This document shows positions 5,561 through 12,650 of a stretch of 14,547 nucleotides of DNA, piece by piece (positions within the stretch are counted from its first letter, which is position 1; every line of letters starts with the position of its first letter). The stretch spans positions 1 to 14,547 of the forward strand of contig CALVPC010000015.1 of the NCBI GenBank assembly GCA_944350405.1. The letters run 5' to 3'. The notes beneath the pieces were generated by a model. It worked only from the letters and a program-made list of their open reading frames with translations. It searched no databases and had not been told where the DNA came from. Both the position numbers and the translations under genes were made by a program. Source of the DNA: an uncultured Bacilli bacterium. Lineage in GTDB: Bacteria > Bacillota_I > Bacilli_A > RF39 > UBA660.

Positions 5561-6604
5561 ATGAAAACAGATGATTTTGATTATAAATTAGATGAAAAAT
5601 TAATAGCCCAAACTCCTCTTAAAAATAGAGATGATTCCAAATTAATGCTAGTAGATAAAAAGACAGGCTTTTTTAAACACGAACAATTTAAAAATATTTT
5701 ATCGTATTTAAACAAAGGAGATGTTTTAGTTTTAAACAACACTAGAGTAATACCCGCCAGAATAATTGGAGAAAAAGAATCTACTAAAGCAGTTATTGAA
5801 ATACTTATTTTGAAAGGAAAAGAAAATAAATATAAATGCTTAGTAAAGCCCGCTAGAAGAATAAAAGTAGGAGATATTATTATCTTTGGAAATGGTAAAT
5901 TAAAAGCTAAATGTATTAAACAGGAAGAAGAAGGCATAAGAATTTTAGAGTTTATATATCAAGGAATATTACTAGAAATACTAGAAGAATTAGGAACTAT
6001 GCCCCTTCCACCATATATACATGAAAAACTAAAAGATCAAGAAAGATATCAAACAGTATATTCAAAAGTAAATGGCTCTAGTGCTGCACCCACTGCAGGA
6101 CTTCACTTTACAGAAAAATTATTAACTGAAATAAAAGAAAAAGGAATAGAAATTCTATATGTAACTCTTCATGTAGGATTAGGTACATTTAGACCTGTTA
6201 AAGTTGAAGACGTAAAAAAACATCAAATGCATAGTGAATATTATGAAATAAGTAAAGAAGTCGCAGATAAGCTAAATAAAGCAAAAAAAGAACATAGAAA
6301 AATAATAAGCGTAGGAACTACTACCACTAGAGTATTAGAAACTATAATGCATAAATATAATGGATTTAAACCAGAAAAAGGTTATACTGACATATTTATT
6401 TATCCAGGATTTAAGTTTAAAGCGATTGATGCTTTAATAACTAATTTTCATCTTCCCAAATCAACACTTGTAATGTTAGTATCAGCCTTAGCAGGAAAAG
6501 AAAATATTTTAAAAGCATATGAAATAGCTATACAAAACAACTATAGATTTTTCTCTTTTGGAGATTCTATGATGATTGGAGATTTTACACATGACAAAAA
6601 TTAA
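5561..6604 (+). CDS. queA: S-adenosylmethionine:tRNA ribosyltransferase-isomerase
   Basis: QueA moves the ribosyl part of S-adenosylmethionine onto 7-aminomethyl-7-deazaguanine (preQ1) already placed at position 34 of tRNA, making epoxyqueuosine. At 347 residues it has the normal length. Highly conserved blocks are all present: NNTRVIPAR (residues 59-67), GTMPLPPYI (145-153), DQERYQTVYSK then GSSAAPTAGLHFT (159-184), LHVGLGTFRPV (203-213), VGTTTTRVLE (251-260), TDIFIYPG with NFHLPKSTL (276-303), and YRFFSFGDSM (328-337). ATG 5561 follows AAAGGTGAT (5548-5556). It is the first gene of an operon; its last 14 bases overlap the start of tgt, the enzyme acting just before it. A cytosolic enzyme, with no sign of decay. 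Confidence 0.97.
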   Translation: MKTDDFDYKLDEKLIAQTPLKNRDDSKLMLVDKKTGFFKHEQFKNILSYLNKGDVLVLNNTRVIPARIIGEKESTKAVIEILILKGKENKYKCLVKPARRIKVGDIIIFGNGKLKAKCIKQEEEGIRILEFIYQGILLEILEELGTMPLPPYIHEKLKDQERYQTVYSKVNGSSAAPTAGLHFTEKLLTEIKEKGIEILYVTLHVGLGTFRPVKVEDVKKHQMHSEYYEISKEVADKLNKAKKEHRKIISVGTTTTRVLETIMHKYNGFKPEKGYTDIFIYPGFKFKAIDALITNFHLPKSTLVMLVSALAGKENILKAYEIAIQNNYRFFSFGDSMMIGDFTHDKN

Positions 6605-7703
6605 ATATAAATTAATAAAAGAAGATAATAAAGCAAGACTTGGACAAATAGAAACGAAATATGGTACTTATGAAACACCTATGTTTATGGCCGTAGGAAC
6701 TAGAGCAACAGTAAAAACATTATCACCAGAAGAACTATATAACTGTAACTGTGGTATTATTCTTGCTAATACTTATCATCTGTGGTTAAGGCCTGGAGAG
6801 GATATCGTAAAAAAAGCCGGAGGAATTGGAAAATTTATGAATTATAAAGGCCCAACTCTTACTGATTCTGGAGGTTACCAAGTATTTTCTTTAGCAAATC
6901 CAAAAGATATTACCGAAGAAGGAGTAAAATTTAAAAGTCATATAGATGGATCAAATTTATTTTTAACTCCAGAAAAAAGTGTTGAAATTCAAAATAAACT
7001 AGGTAGTGATATAGCCATGAGTTTTGATGAATGTCCTCCAGCTAGTGCAAGCTATGAATACATGAAAAATAGTATTGAAAGAACCTTAAGATGGGCAAAA
7101 AGAGGAAAAAAAGTCCACTCTAATAAAGATCAGTGTCTATTTGGTATTGTTCAAGGAGGACCACATGAAGATTTAAGAAAGTATTCAGCTATAGAAACTG
7201 TTAAATTAGATTTTGATGGATATAGTATTGGCGGAGTAGCAAATGATGGAGAGTCTAAAGAAGATATGTATAAAGCTATAGACTATTCAGTACCATATCT
7301 ACCAAAAGATAAACTAAGATATTTAATGGGAGTAGGAGAACCTGTAGATATTTTAGAGGGAGTAGAAAGAGGAATAGATATATTTGATTGCGTACTTCCA
7401 ACAAGAATAGCAAGACATGGTAACGCCTTTACTAAAAGTGGTAAAATTAATTTAAAAAATGCCAAATATAAAGAAGATTTTACTCCAATAGAAAAAAATT
7501 GTGATTGCTATGCCTGTCAAAACTTTACTAAATCATATATAAGACATTTAATAAATGTAAATGAAACATTTGGGCAAAGGCTTTTATCAATACACAATAT
7601 TAGATTTCTAATTAAACTTACTGAAGAGATAAGAGAATCTATAAAAAATAATAATTTTGATAAATATAAAAAAGAATTTATAGAAAAGTATCAAAATAAA
7701 TAA
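6591..7703 (+). CDS. tgt: queuine/preQ1 tRNA-guanine transglycosylase
   Basis: Tgt swaps guanine 34 in tRNAs with GUN anticodons for preQ1, the step before QueA. It is a TIM-barrel zinc enzyme of normal length (370 residues). Seen in the sequence: GTRATVKTLSP (residues 36-46), ANTYHLWLRPG (59-69), the base-binding Asp92 in TDSGGYQVFSL, Asp146 in MSFDECPP, FGIVQGG (184-190), the catalytic Asp266 in GIDIFDCVLPTRIARHG, and the zinc ligands Cys304, Cys306, Cys309 and His335 at the classic spacing. ATG 6591 is preferred because GGAGA (6578-6582) lies 8 bases upstream; a TTG at 6576 precedes this site. The start lies inside the queA end in another frame (14-base overlap), so the two should be translationally coupled. 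The residue after ARH is Gly then Asn where ARNGT is common, a mild variant. Confidence 0.97.
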   Translation: MTKIKYKLIKEDNKARLGQIETKYGTYETPMFMAVGTRATVKTLSPEELYNCNCGIILANTYHLWLRPGEDIVKKAGGIGKFMNYKGPTLTDSGGYQVFSLANPKDITEEGVKFKSHIDGSNLFLTPEKSVEIQNKLGSDIAMSFDECPPASASYEYMKNSIERTLRWAKRGKKVHSNKDQCLFGIVQGGPHEDLRKYSAIETVKLDFDGYSIGGVANDGESKEDMYKAIDYSVPYLPKDKLRYLMGVGEPVDILEGVERGIDIFDCVLPTRIARHGNAFTKSGKINLKNAKYKEDFTPIEKNCDCYACQNFTKSYIRHLINVNETFGQRLLSIHNIRFLIKLTEEIRESIKNNNFDKYKKEFIEKYQNK

Positions 7704-7739
7704 TTTTTATGATAAAATTAATAAAAAGGAAGTGGAAAA

Positions 7740-9434
7740 ATGAAATTAAAAGATAGTTTTTTTTACACTTTAAGAGAGAATATAAAAGACGAAGAAAGTA
7801 AAAGTGGAAACTTACTTGTAAAAGCTGGATTTATAAAAAAATCGTCAAGTGGTATTTACATGCTAATGCCTCTTGGATTTAAAGTATATAAAAATATTGA
7901 AAAAATTATACGAGAAGAAATGAATAAAACTGGCGCAAGTGAATTACTGATGCCATCGTTAATACCAGAAGAAGTCTATGTAAAATCAGGAAGAAGAGAT
8001 AATTTTGGAAGTGATATGTTTTCTCTAAAAGATAGAAATAATAGAGATTATGTACTTGGCCCAACTCATGAAGAATTATTTGTAAACGCAGCAAGCATGA
8101 AAATAAAGTCATATAAAGATATGCCATTTAATATATATCAAATAGCTAATAAATATAGAGATGAACCAAGACCTAGATATGGACTTATTAGAGTAAGAGA
8201 ATTTACCATGAAAGATGCTTATAGCTTTGATACAAGTGAAGAAGGATTAGAAAAATCATATCAAAAAATGTATAATGCTTATAAAAATATTTTCGATAGA
8301 GTAGAACTTGATTATAAAATAGTAACTGCAGATACTGGAGTAATGGGAGGACTTTTATCTGAAGAGTTTCAAGCTATAACGGACATTGGAGAAGATACTA
8401 TCGTTCTTTGTAAGCATTGTAATTTTGCTTCCAATATCGAAGTATGTAAGTCTATCACTAGTAAAGTCCAAGCTCAAGAAGAAGTAAAAGAAAAAGAATT
8501 AATAGCAACTCCAAATATTGGAGTAATTGAAGATTTAAAAAAAGCTGGATTCCCTTTAGACAAACTTACGAAAACATTAATCTATAAAATAGATGATAAT
8601 TTCTATGCCTGCACTATTCCAGGAGATAGAGAAGTAAATGAACTAAAATTAAGAAAACTAAAAAATGGCAAAAAAATTGAATTAGCATCAAAAGAAGAAG
8701 TTGAAAAAATAACTGGAGCCAAAGTGGGATTTGCTGGCCCAATTAATCTTGATATTCCTATAATACTTGATAATGATATTATGCTTATGAAAAACTTTTT
8801 AACAGGAGCAAATAAAACAGATTATCATTATATAAATGTAAATATTAATGACATAAAAAATTATGAAGTAGCAGATATCAAAACAGTAAAGGAAGAAGAC
8901 TTATGCCCAAATTGCCATAGTAAATTAATCTTTAAAAAAGGTATTGAAGTAGGAAATACTTTTAAATTAGGAGATAAATATTCAAAAACAATGAATCTCA
9001 CATATTTAGATAAAAATAATCAAGAAAAATATCCATTAATGGGTTGTTATGGAATAGGTCTAGGAAGAATATTAGCTAGTGTTGCAGAACAAAAAAATGA
9101 TGAATATGGGCTTGTTTGGCCACTAGAAATAGCTCCATTTAAAGTTTGCATAGTCCTTTTAAATCAAGAAGGAGAAAGTTATGCTAATAAGCTATATGAA
9201 GAGTTAAATAAAGATGGTATTGATACTTTATTAGATGATAGAGATGAAAGACCAGGAGTAAAATTTAACGATATGGATTTAATTGGCATCCCAATTAGAA
9301 TAACTATAGGAAAAAAATATAATGAAAAAGTAGTAGAATTAAAATTAAGAGATGAAAAAGAATCAAAAGAAATAAAAATAGATAATTTAAAAGATACAAT
9401 TAATAAATTAATAAAAAATAAAAAGAATGTTTAA
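7740..9434 (+). CDS. proS: prolyl-tRNA synthetase (bacterial, with editing insertion)
   Basis: Charges tRNA-Pro with proline in the cytosol. The 564 residues match the bacterial form (about 570). Class II motifs: motif 1 around MLMPLGFKVYKNIEKIIREEM (residues 41-61), the TxE loop GPTHEE (107-112), motif 2 RDEPRPRYGLIRVREF (140-155), and motif 3 GCYGIGLGRI (435-444). Between motifs 2 and 3 lies the YbaK-like INS domain (about 225-395) that deacylates mischarged Ala-tRNA-Pro; Lys278 in KTLIYK matches the key editing lysine. CxxC pairs at 224-227 and 389-392 bracket this insertion. The C-terminal anticodon-binding domain (465-564) is complete with DDRDERPGVKF. ATG 7740 follows AAGGAAGTGG (7726-7735). 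It starts 36 bases after tgt with no terminator between, so it is probably co-transcribed. No T-box leader is present. Confidence 0.97.
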   Translation: MKLKDSFFYTLRENIKDEESKSGNLLVKAGFIKKSSSGIYMLMPLGFKVYKNIEKIIREEMNKTGASELLMPSLIPEEVYVKSGRRDNFGSDMFSLKDRNNRDYVLGPTHEELFVNAASMKIKSYKDMPFNIYQIANKYRDEPRPRYGLIRVREFTMKDAYSFDTSEEGLEKSYQKMYNAYKNIFDRVELDYKIVTADTGVMGGLLSEEFQAITDIGEDTIVLCKHCNFASNIEVCKSITSKVQAQEEVKEKELIATPNIGVIEDLKKAGFPLDKLTKTLIYKIDDNFYACTIPGDREVNELKLRKLKNGKKIELASKEEVEKITGAKVGFAGPINLDIPIILDNDIMLMKNFLTGANKTDYHYINVNINDIKNYEVADIKTVKEEDLCPNCHSKLIFKKGIEVGNTFKLGDKYSKTMNLTYLDKNNQEKYPLMGCYGIGLGRILASVAEQKNDEYGLVWPLEIAPFKVCIVLLNQEGESYANKLYEELNKDGIDTLLDDRDERPGVKFNDMDLIGIPIRITIGKKYNEKVVELKLRDEKESKEIKIDNLKDTINKLIKNKKNV

Positions 9435-9460
9435 TATATTATTTAAACTTTCTTTTTTTT
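9422..9460. terminator. bidirectional terminator shared by proS and the carboxypeptidase gene
   Basis: AAAGAATGTTTAA (9422-9434) pairs with TTAAACTTTCTTT (9443-9455) with one T-T mismatch and an 8-base loop, followed by T to 9460. On the minus strand the stem is followed by a T-rich run. It overlaps the stop of proS, and the carboxypeptidase gene ends at 9439 inside the loop. Confidence 0.8.
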
Positions 9461-10653
9461 ATTTTCCTAACAATTATCCAAGTACTGCTAATAATAAAAC
9501 TATAACAAACTATAGCAATAACTATAAATTTATGATAACTTATAAAATTAATTAAACTAAAACTAACACTATTAGTTAAATAAATATCTATGATACTTAC
9601 AACTTCATTATCATAATAAACAGTAAGCTTACCTAAATATTTTCCTTCCTCATAAGATGGTTTTATAACCTCAATACCATTATAAACTGTTTTAATTTTA
9701 TCACTATCATAATTACTATTTAAAAACATAGTAACATCTTGATCTATTCTAATATTAGCAAAATCCTCTTTAGCATATAAAGTATCTAGTCTTAACACTA
9801 TATCATCTTTTTCTAGTAATTTTTGATATCCATAATTTTTAAAATAATAATTAAATAATTTAGCAGCATCCTTTAAATGCTTAGGATTATTATAATCATA
9901 AGTGGCATTAGAAGAAACAAAAATATAAGTAGAATTATTCATATTACCATACCCCATAAAAGTAAATCCTGGATCATCATTATACCCAGTTTTCCCTCCT
10001 TTTAAATAAGGCATATTAAGATCAAAATGATCCATATAATAATATATAGTATGATGAATAACAGAACCATCTGAAATTTCATATTCAAAAGTACTCATAA
10101 TAGTTTTAAGTAAACTATTATTTAAACTTGCTTTCATTAAAATAAGTAAATCATTCATTGTAGAATAATTATTAATATCATCAAGACCAATAGGATTACT
10201 AAATTTAGAACTATTCATACCTAATTCTTTAGCCTTATTATTCATTAATTTAACAAATTCATCAGTGCTATCACAAATGTCTAATACTAAAGCATACCCA
10301 CAATCTGCACTACTTTCCATAATAAACGAATAAATAAAATCTCTATAAGTATATGTTTTATTCTTATCTAAACTAGAAATAGAAAGATCTTCATTTCTTA
10401 AAAAATTAAAATCAACATTATCAAAATCTATTTTTTTATCATAATCATTGATTAAATCAATCATTACCATCGCAGAAATAACTTTAGTAAGCGAAGCAAT
10501 ACTAACCTTTTCATCAGCATTTTTTTCATACATTATTTTATCTTCTTCTAAGTTATAAAATAAAACATTATCTGAATATAAATCAAATTCTTCTGCATAA
10601 ATAGGAGAAATAAAACTAAAAAAAATGATAAAACAAAATATTATTTTTTTCAT
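9439..10653 (-). CDS. D-alanyl-D-alanine carboxypeptidase, peptidase S11 (PBP5-like)
   Basis: A 404-residue DacA/DacF-type low-molecular-weight penicillin-binding protein that trims the terminal D-Ala from peptidoglycan stem peptides outside the membrane. It has a signal peptide (MKKIIFCFIIFFSFISPIYA, residues 1-20, with an A-x-A-like YA end), the catalytic SLTK tetrad (Ser54, Lys57), and KTG (221-223) in GGKTGYNDDPG. The second active-site motif, normally S-x-N followed by Asp, reads S114-S-A116-D, so the usual Asn is Ala. A beta domain like the PBP5 C-terminus follows (about 283-360), then a transmembrane helix (376-395) with a lysine/arginine-rich tail, instead of the amphipathic anchor of classical PBP5. 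Start ATG 10653 follows GGAG 8 bases upstream. It is a single-gene unit between a divergent promoter region and a shared terminator. Confidence 0.92.
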   Translation of the reverse strand: MKKIIFCFIIFFSFISPIYAEEFDLYSDNVLFYNLEEDKIMYEKNADEKVSIASLTKVISAMVMIDLINDYDKKIDFDNVDFNFLRNEDLSISSLDKNKTYTYRDFIYSFIMESSADCGYALVLDICDSTDEFVKLMNNKAKELGMNSSKFSNPIGLDDINNYSTMNDLLILMKASLNNSLLKTIMSTFEYEISDGSVIHHTIYYYMDHFDLNMPYLKGGKTGYNDDPGFTFMGYGNMNNSTYIFVSSNATYDYNNPKHLKDAAKLFNYYFKNYGYQKLLEKDDIVLRLDTLYAKEDFANIRIDQDVTMFLNSNYDSDKIKTVYNGIEVIKPSYEEGKYLGKLTVYYDNEVVSIIDIYLTNSVSFSLINFISYHKFIVIAIVCYSFIISSTWIIVRKIKKRKFK

Positions 10654-10679
10654 TATATCAACTCCAATTATTAAATTAA

Positions 10680-10688
10680 ATTATATCA
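10680..10688 (-). promoter_or_regulatory. extended -10 of the carboxypeptidase gene
   Basis: On the minus strand TTGATATAAT gives TGA plus TATAAT (10685-10680). The expected -35 position (TAGTAT) is poor, so the extended -10 would carry recognition. The gene starts 27 bases downstream. Confidence 0.5.
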
Positions 10689-10714
10689 AAATAATAAAAA
10701 ACATACTAGATTTA

Positions 10715-10744
10715 TTGTGAAAATTTATAAATATAGTGTATAAT
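10715..10744 (+). promoter_or_regulatory. promoter of the zincin-like gene
   Basis: TTGTGA (10715-10720), an 18-base spacer, then a perfect TATAAT (10739-10744). The gene starts 24 bases downstream behind AGGGTGG (10757-10763). Confidence 0.6.
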
Positions 10745-10767
10745 GAATATAAAGATAGGGTGGTTAT

Positions 10768-11700
10768 ATGTTTGACAAATTATTTTTATCAAAACTTCAA
10801 AAAAAATATAATTATGATGAAAAAACACTTAAAGCTTTAGCAAGAACAATACCAAATATTATTACTTATTTTGGAGAAGATTTAGAAGACATAATCCTAG
10901 AAGCAATTTATAATTGTCAAATAATTCCCTGTAATTCTCATCAAACTATATCTAAAATAGAAAAAGAGTCTAAATTAACTAAAAATATTAATTATATAGG
11001 TATAGATAATTTTGAAATAAAAAAGAATGAATGTGCGTATTTATCAAATATAGAAGTATCATACAATGAATTTACTAATACATTTAATATAGATAAAATA
11101 TCCAGAATAATAGCAACATCACATACTTATAACTATGATTCCCCAAAAGGTTTAGAAGTTTTGACCTATGCTTTATGTAAATTAGTAAAAAGTTATAAAA
11201 ACGAATATACCATTGAAGAAAATAAATTAATAAAAAGAAGTGGAATTAGTACTGAAATAAATAGAATAATAAAAGATAAAGAAGACATATATTTAGAAAC
11301 TATAGAAGAAAAATTTAAAGGTTTAGAAGAAGGATTAACTATCTTTGACACTGAACAAATAGTATCATTAATACTAGATGCACCATATAAATGTTATGAT
11401 TACGATAGTATCCATGTAGTAGCACAAATTTTAAAAGATAAGTTCGAACTACCAGAAATAAGTTATTATGAAATAAATGCAGATATAGAAAAATTCACTA
11501 AATTATGTAATGATAAAGCAGATTTGTTATCCACAAATTGTGATGAATGTTTACAGTTAGAACATGAAATGTTTATATCAGAAGATAGAGAAGAAAAAGA
11601 TGAATTAGCTTATAGAATAAATAGAAAATTATCTACTGACATATATAATATACTTATAAGTATTTATCAGAAAAAAGAAAAAGATACAATTAAAATTTAA
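10768..11700 (+). CDS. uncharacterised protein, possible degenerate zincin
   Basis: A 310-residue soluble protein; no name can be given with confidence. The N-terminal 50 residues are helical (LSKLQKKYNYDEKTLKALARTIPNIITYFGEDLEDII split by short turns). Residues 112-161 (RIIATSHTYNYD, GLEVLTYALCKLVKSYKNEYTIEENKLIKRSGI) and GLEEGLT (185-191) recall small zinc peptidase-like proteins of gut Bacillota, where a helix HELxHLIKSY is followed by NEY, RxG and a GLxEGxT segment. If that alignment is right, the zinc-binding HExxH aligns with YALCK (134-138), so both His and the catalytic Glu are gone and the protein would not be an active metallopeptidase. This is inference from remembered patterns. 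There is no signal peptide or membrane helix. Cysteines at 258 and 261 are not part of a clear site. ATG 10768 is supported by AGGGTGG. Its stop codon directly abuts the stop of the convergent radical SAM gene. Confidence 0.7.
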   Translation: MFDKLFLSKLQKKYNYDEKTLKALARTIPNIITYFGEDLEDIILEAIYNCQIIPCNSHQTISKIEKESKLTKNINYIGIDNFEIKKNECAYLSNIEVSYNEFTNTFNIDKISRIIATSHTYNYDSPKGLEVLTYALCKLVKSYKNEYTIEENKLIKRSGISTEINRIIKDKEDIYLETIEEKFKGLEEGLTIFDTEQIVSLILDAPYKCYDYDSIHVVAQILKDKFELPEISYYEINADIEKFTKLCNDKADLLSTNCDECLQLEHEMFISEDREEKDELAYRINRKLSTDIYNILISIYQKKEKDTIKI

Positions 11701-12576
11701 TTAAAAGTTTTGTTCACTAAAATCAGGAATAAAACTTTTTTTACATGTTCCTTCATCTTGTACATAAGCATTTCTAACACCAATATCATAAGCATAATCA
11801 ATTATTTCTTCATATTCTTTTTTACTTACTTTTTTATTTAAAATATCATCATTAAATTTTTTCATTGGAGTATATTGATTCATAATACTTAAGTATATAT
11901 TATCACCATAAGTAGAATATAAATAATTAATTATTCTTTTAGTATCTAAAGTTAAAGTAGGAAGCATTAAATGCCTAACTAAAACTCCTTTAACCATCAT
12001 CCCATTTTTAAAAATGGGAGTCCCAACTTGTTTTACCATCTCATCAATTACAAGCTTTGCATTATCACAATATCCTGGGGCAGAAGAGTATTTTATAGCA
12101 TATTTATCATCATAATACTTAAAATCAGGTAAATAAATATCTATAAGACCATTAAGACTTTTAATAACATCAACGCTTTCATAAGAATTTGTATTATAAA
12201 TAATAGGAATACTAAGGCCTTTTTTCTTAGCTAAAATAATTCCTTCTTTTATTAAATGAGCATAATGTCCTGGAGTAACTAAATTTCCATTATGAGCTTT
12301 CTTTTTTTCTAAAGAAATAAGTAAATCAGCAAAATCACTAATAGAAACTTCTTTACCTTTTCCTAAAATAGAAATTTCATAGTTTTGACAAAAAACACAT
12401 TTCATATTGCAATTAGAAAAGAATATGGCACCACTTCCATTTTCGCCAGAAATACAAGGCTCTTCATATTCATATAACATAACCTTAGCAATCTTAATAA
12501 CATTTGAAGATTTACAAAAACCAAAAGTTAAATCTCTATTAACATTACATTTTCTTACACATAAATTACAATTCAT
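11701..12576 (-). CDS. PflX-type radical SAM protein (COG1313-like)
   Basis: A 291-residue radical S-adenosylmethionine protein related to pyruvate formate-lyase activating enzymes, of the branch often named PflX, whose substrate is unknown. The radical SAM cluster motif CxxxCxxC is Cys56, Cys60, Cys63 in SNCNMKCVFCQN. An N-terminal cysteine set (Cys3, Cys6, Cys10, Cys21: CNLCVRKCNVNR) is typical of this branch and may bind a second metal centre. Other branch marks: EEPCISGENGSGAIFFS (residues 38-54), NLVTPGHY (97-104), YNTNSYE (126-132), DIYLPDFKYYDD (146-157), RHLMLP (206-211) and MNQYTPM. Start ATG 12576 follows GGTGAT 6 bases upstream. No glycyl-radical enzyme is nearby, so a role in pyruvate formate-lyase activation is not supported by context. 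A terminator separates it from the upstream murJ-like gene. Confidence 0.9.
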   Translation of the reverse strand: MNCNLCVRKCNVNRDLTFGFCKSSNVIKIAKVMLYEYEEPCISGENGSGAIFFSNCNMKCVFCQNYEISILGKGKEVSISDFADLLISLEKKKAHNGNLVTPGHYAHLIKEGIILAKKKGLSIPIIYNTNSYESVDVIKSLNGLIDIYLPDFKYYDDKYAIKYSSAPGYCDNAKLVIDEMVKQVGTPIFKNGMMVKGVLVRHLMLPTLTLDTKRIINYLYSTYGDNIYLSIMNQYTPMKKFNDDILNKKVSKKEYEEIIDYAYDIGVRNAYVQDEGTCKKSFIPDFSEQNF

Positions 12577-12594
12577 AATATCACCAATATAAAT

Positions 12595-12600
12595 ATTATA
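12595..12600 (-). promoter_or_regulatory. possible -10 of the radical SAM gene
   Basis: A TATAAT reads on the minus strand at 12600-12595, 18 bases before the ATG. No good -35 lies at the right distance (TTTTAT), in a very A/T-rich stretch, so this is weak. Confidence 0.3.
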
Positions 12601-12625
12601 TATATAAAATAAAAAAAATAAAATT

Positions 12626-12650
12626 AAAAAATCTCTAATGAGATTTTTTT
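12626..12650 (-). terminator. terminator of the murJ-like gene
   Basis: AAAAAATCTC (12626-12635) and GAGATTTTTT (12640-12649) form a perfect 10-base stem with a 4-base loop, and the minus-strand read continues into T-rich sequence down to about 12610. It overlaps the TAG stop of the murJ-like gene. Confidence 0.8.

Noticed and set aside
7704..7739. T-box or separate promoter upstream of proS
   Set aside because: Only 36 bases separate tgt and proS; a T-box cannot fit, and the best -10-like string (GATAAAAT) has no -35.
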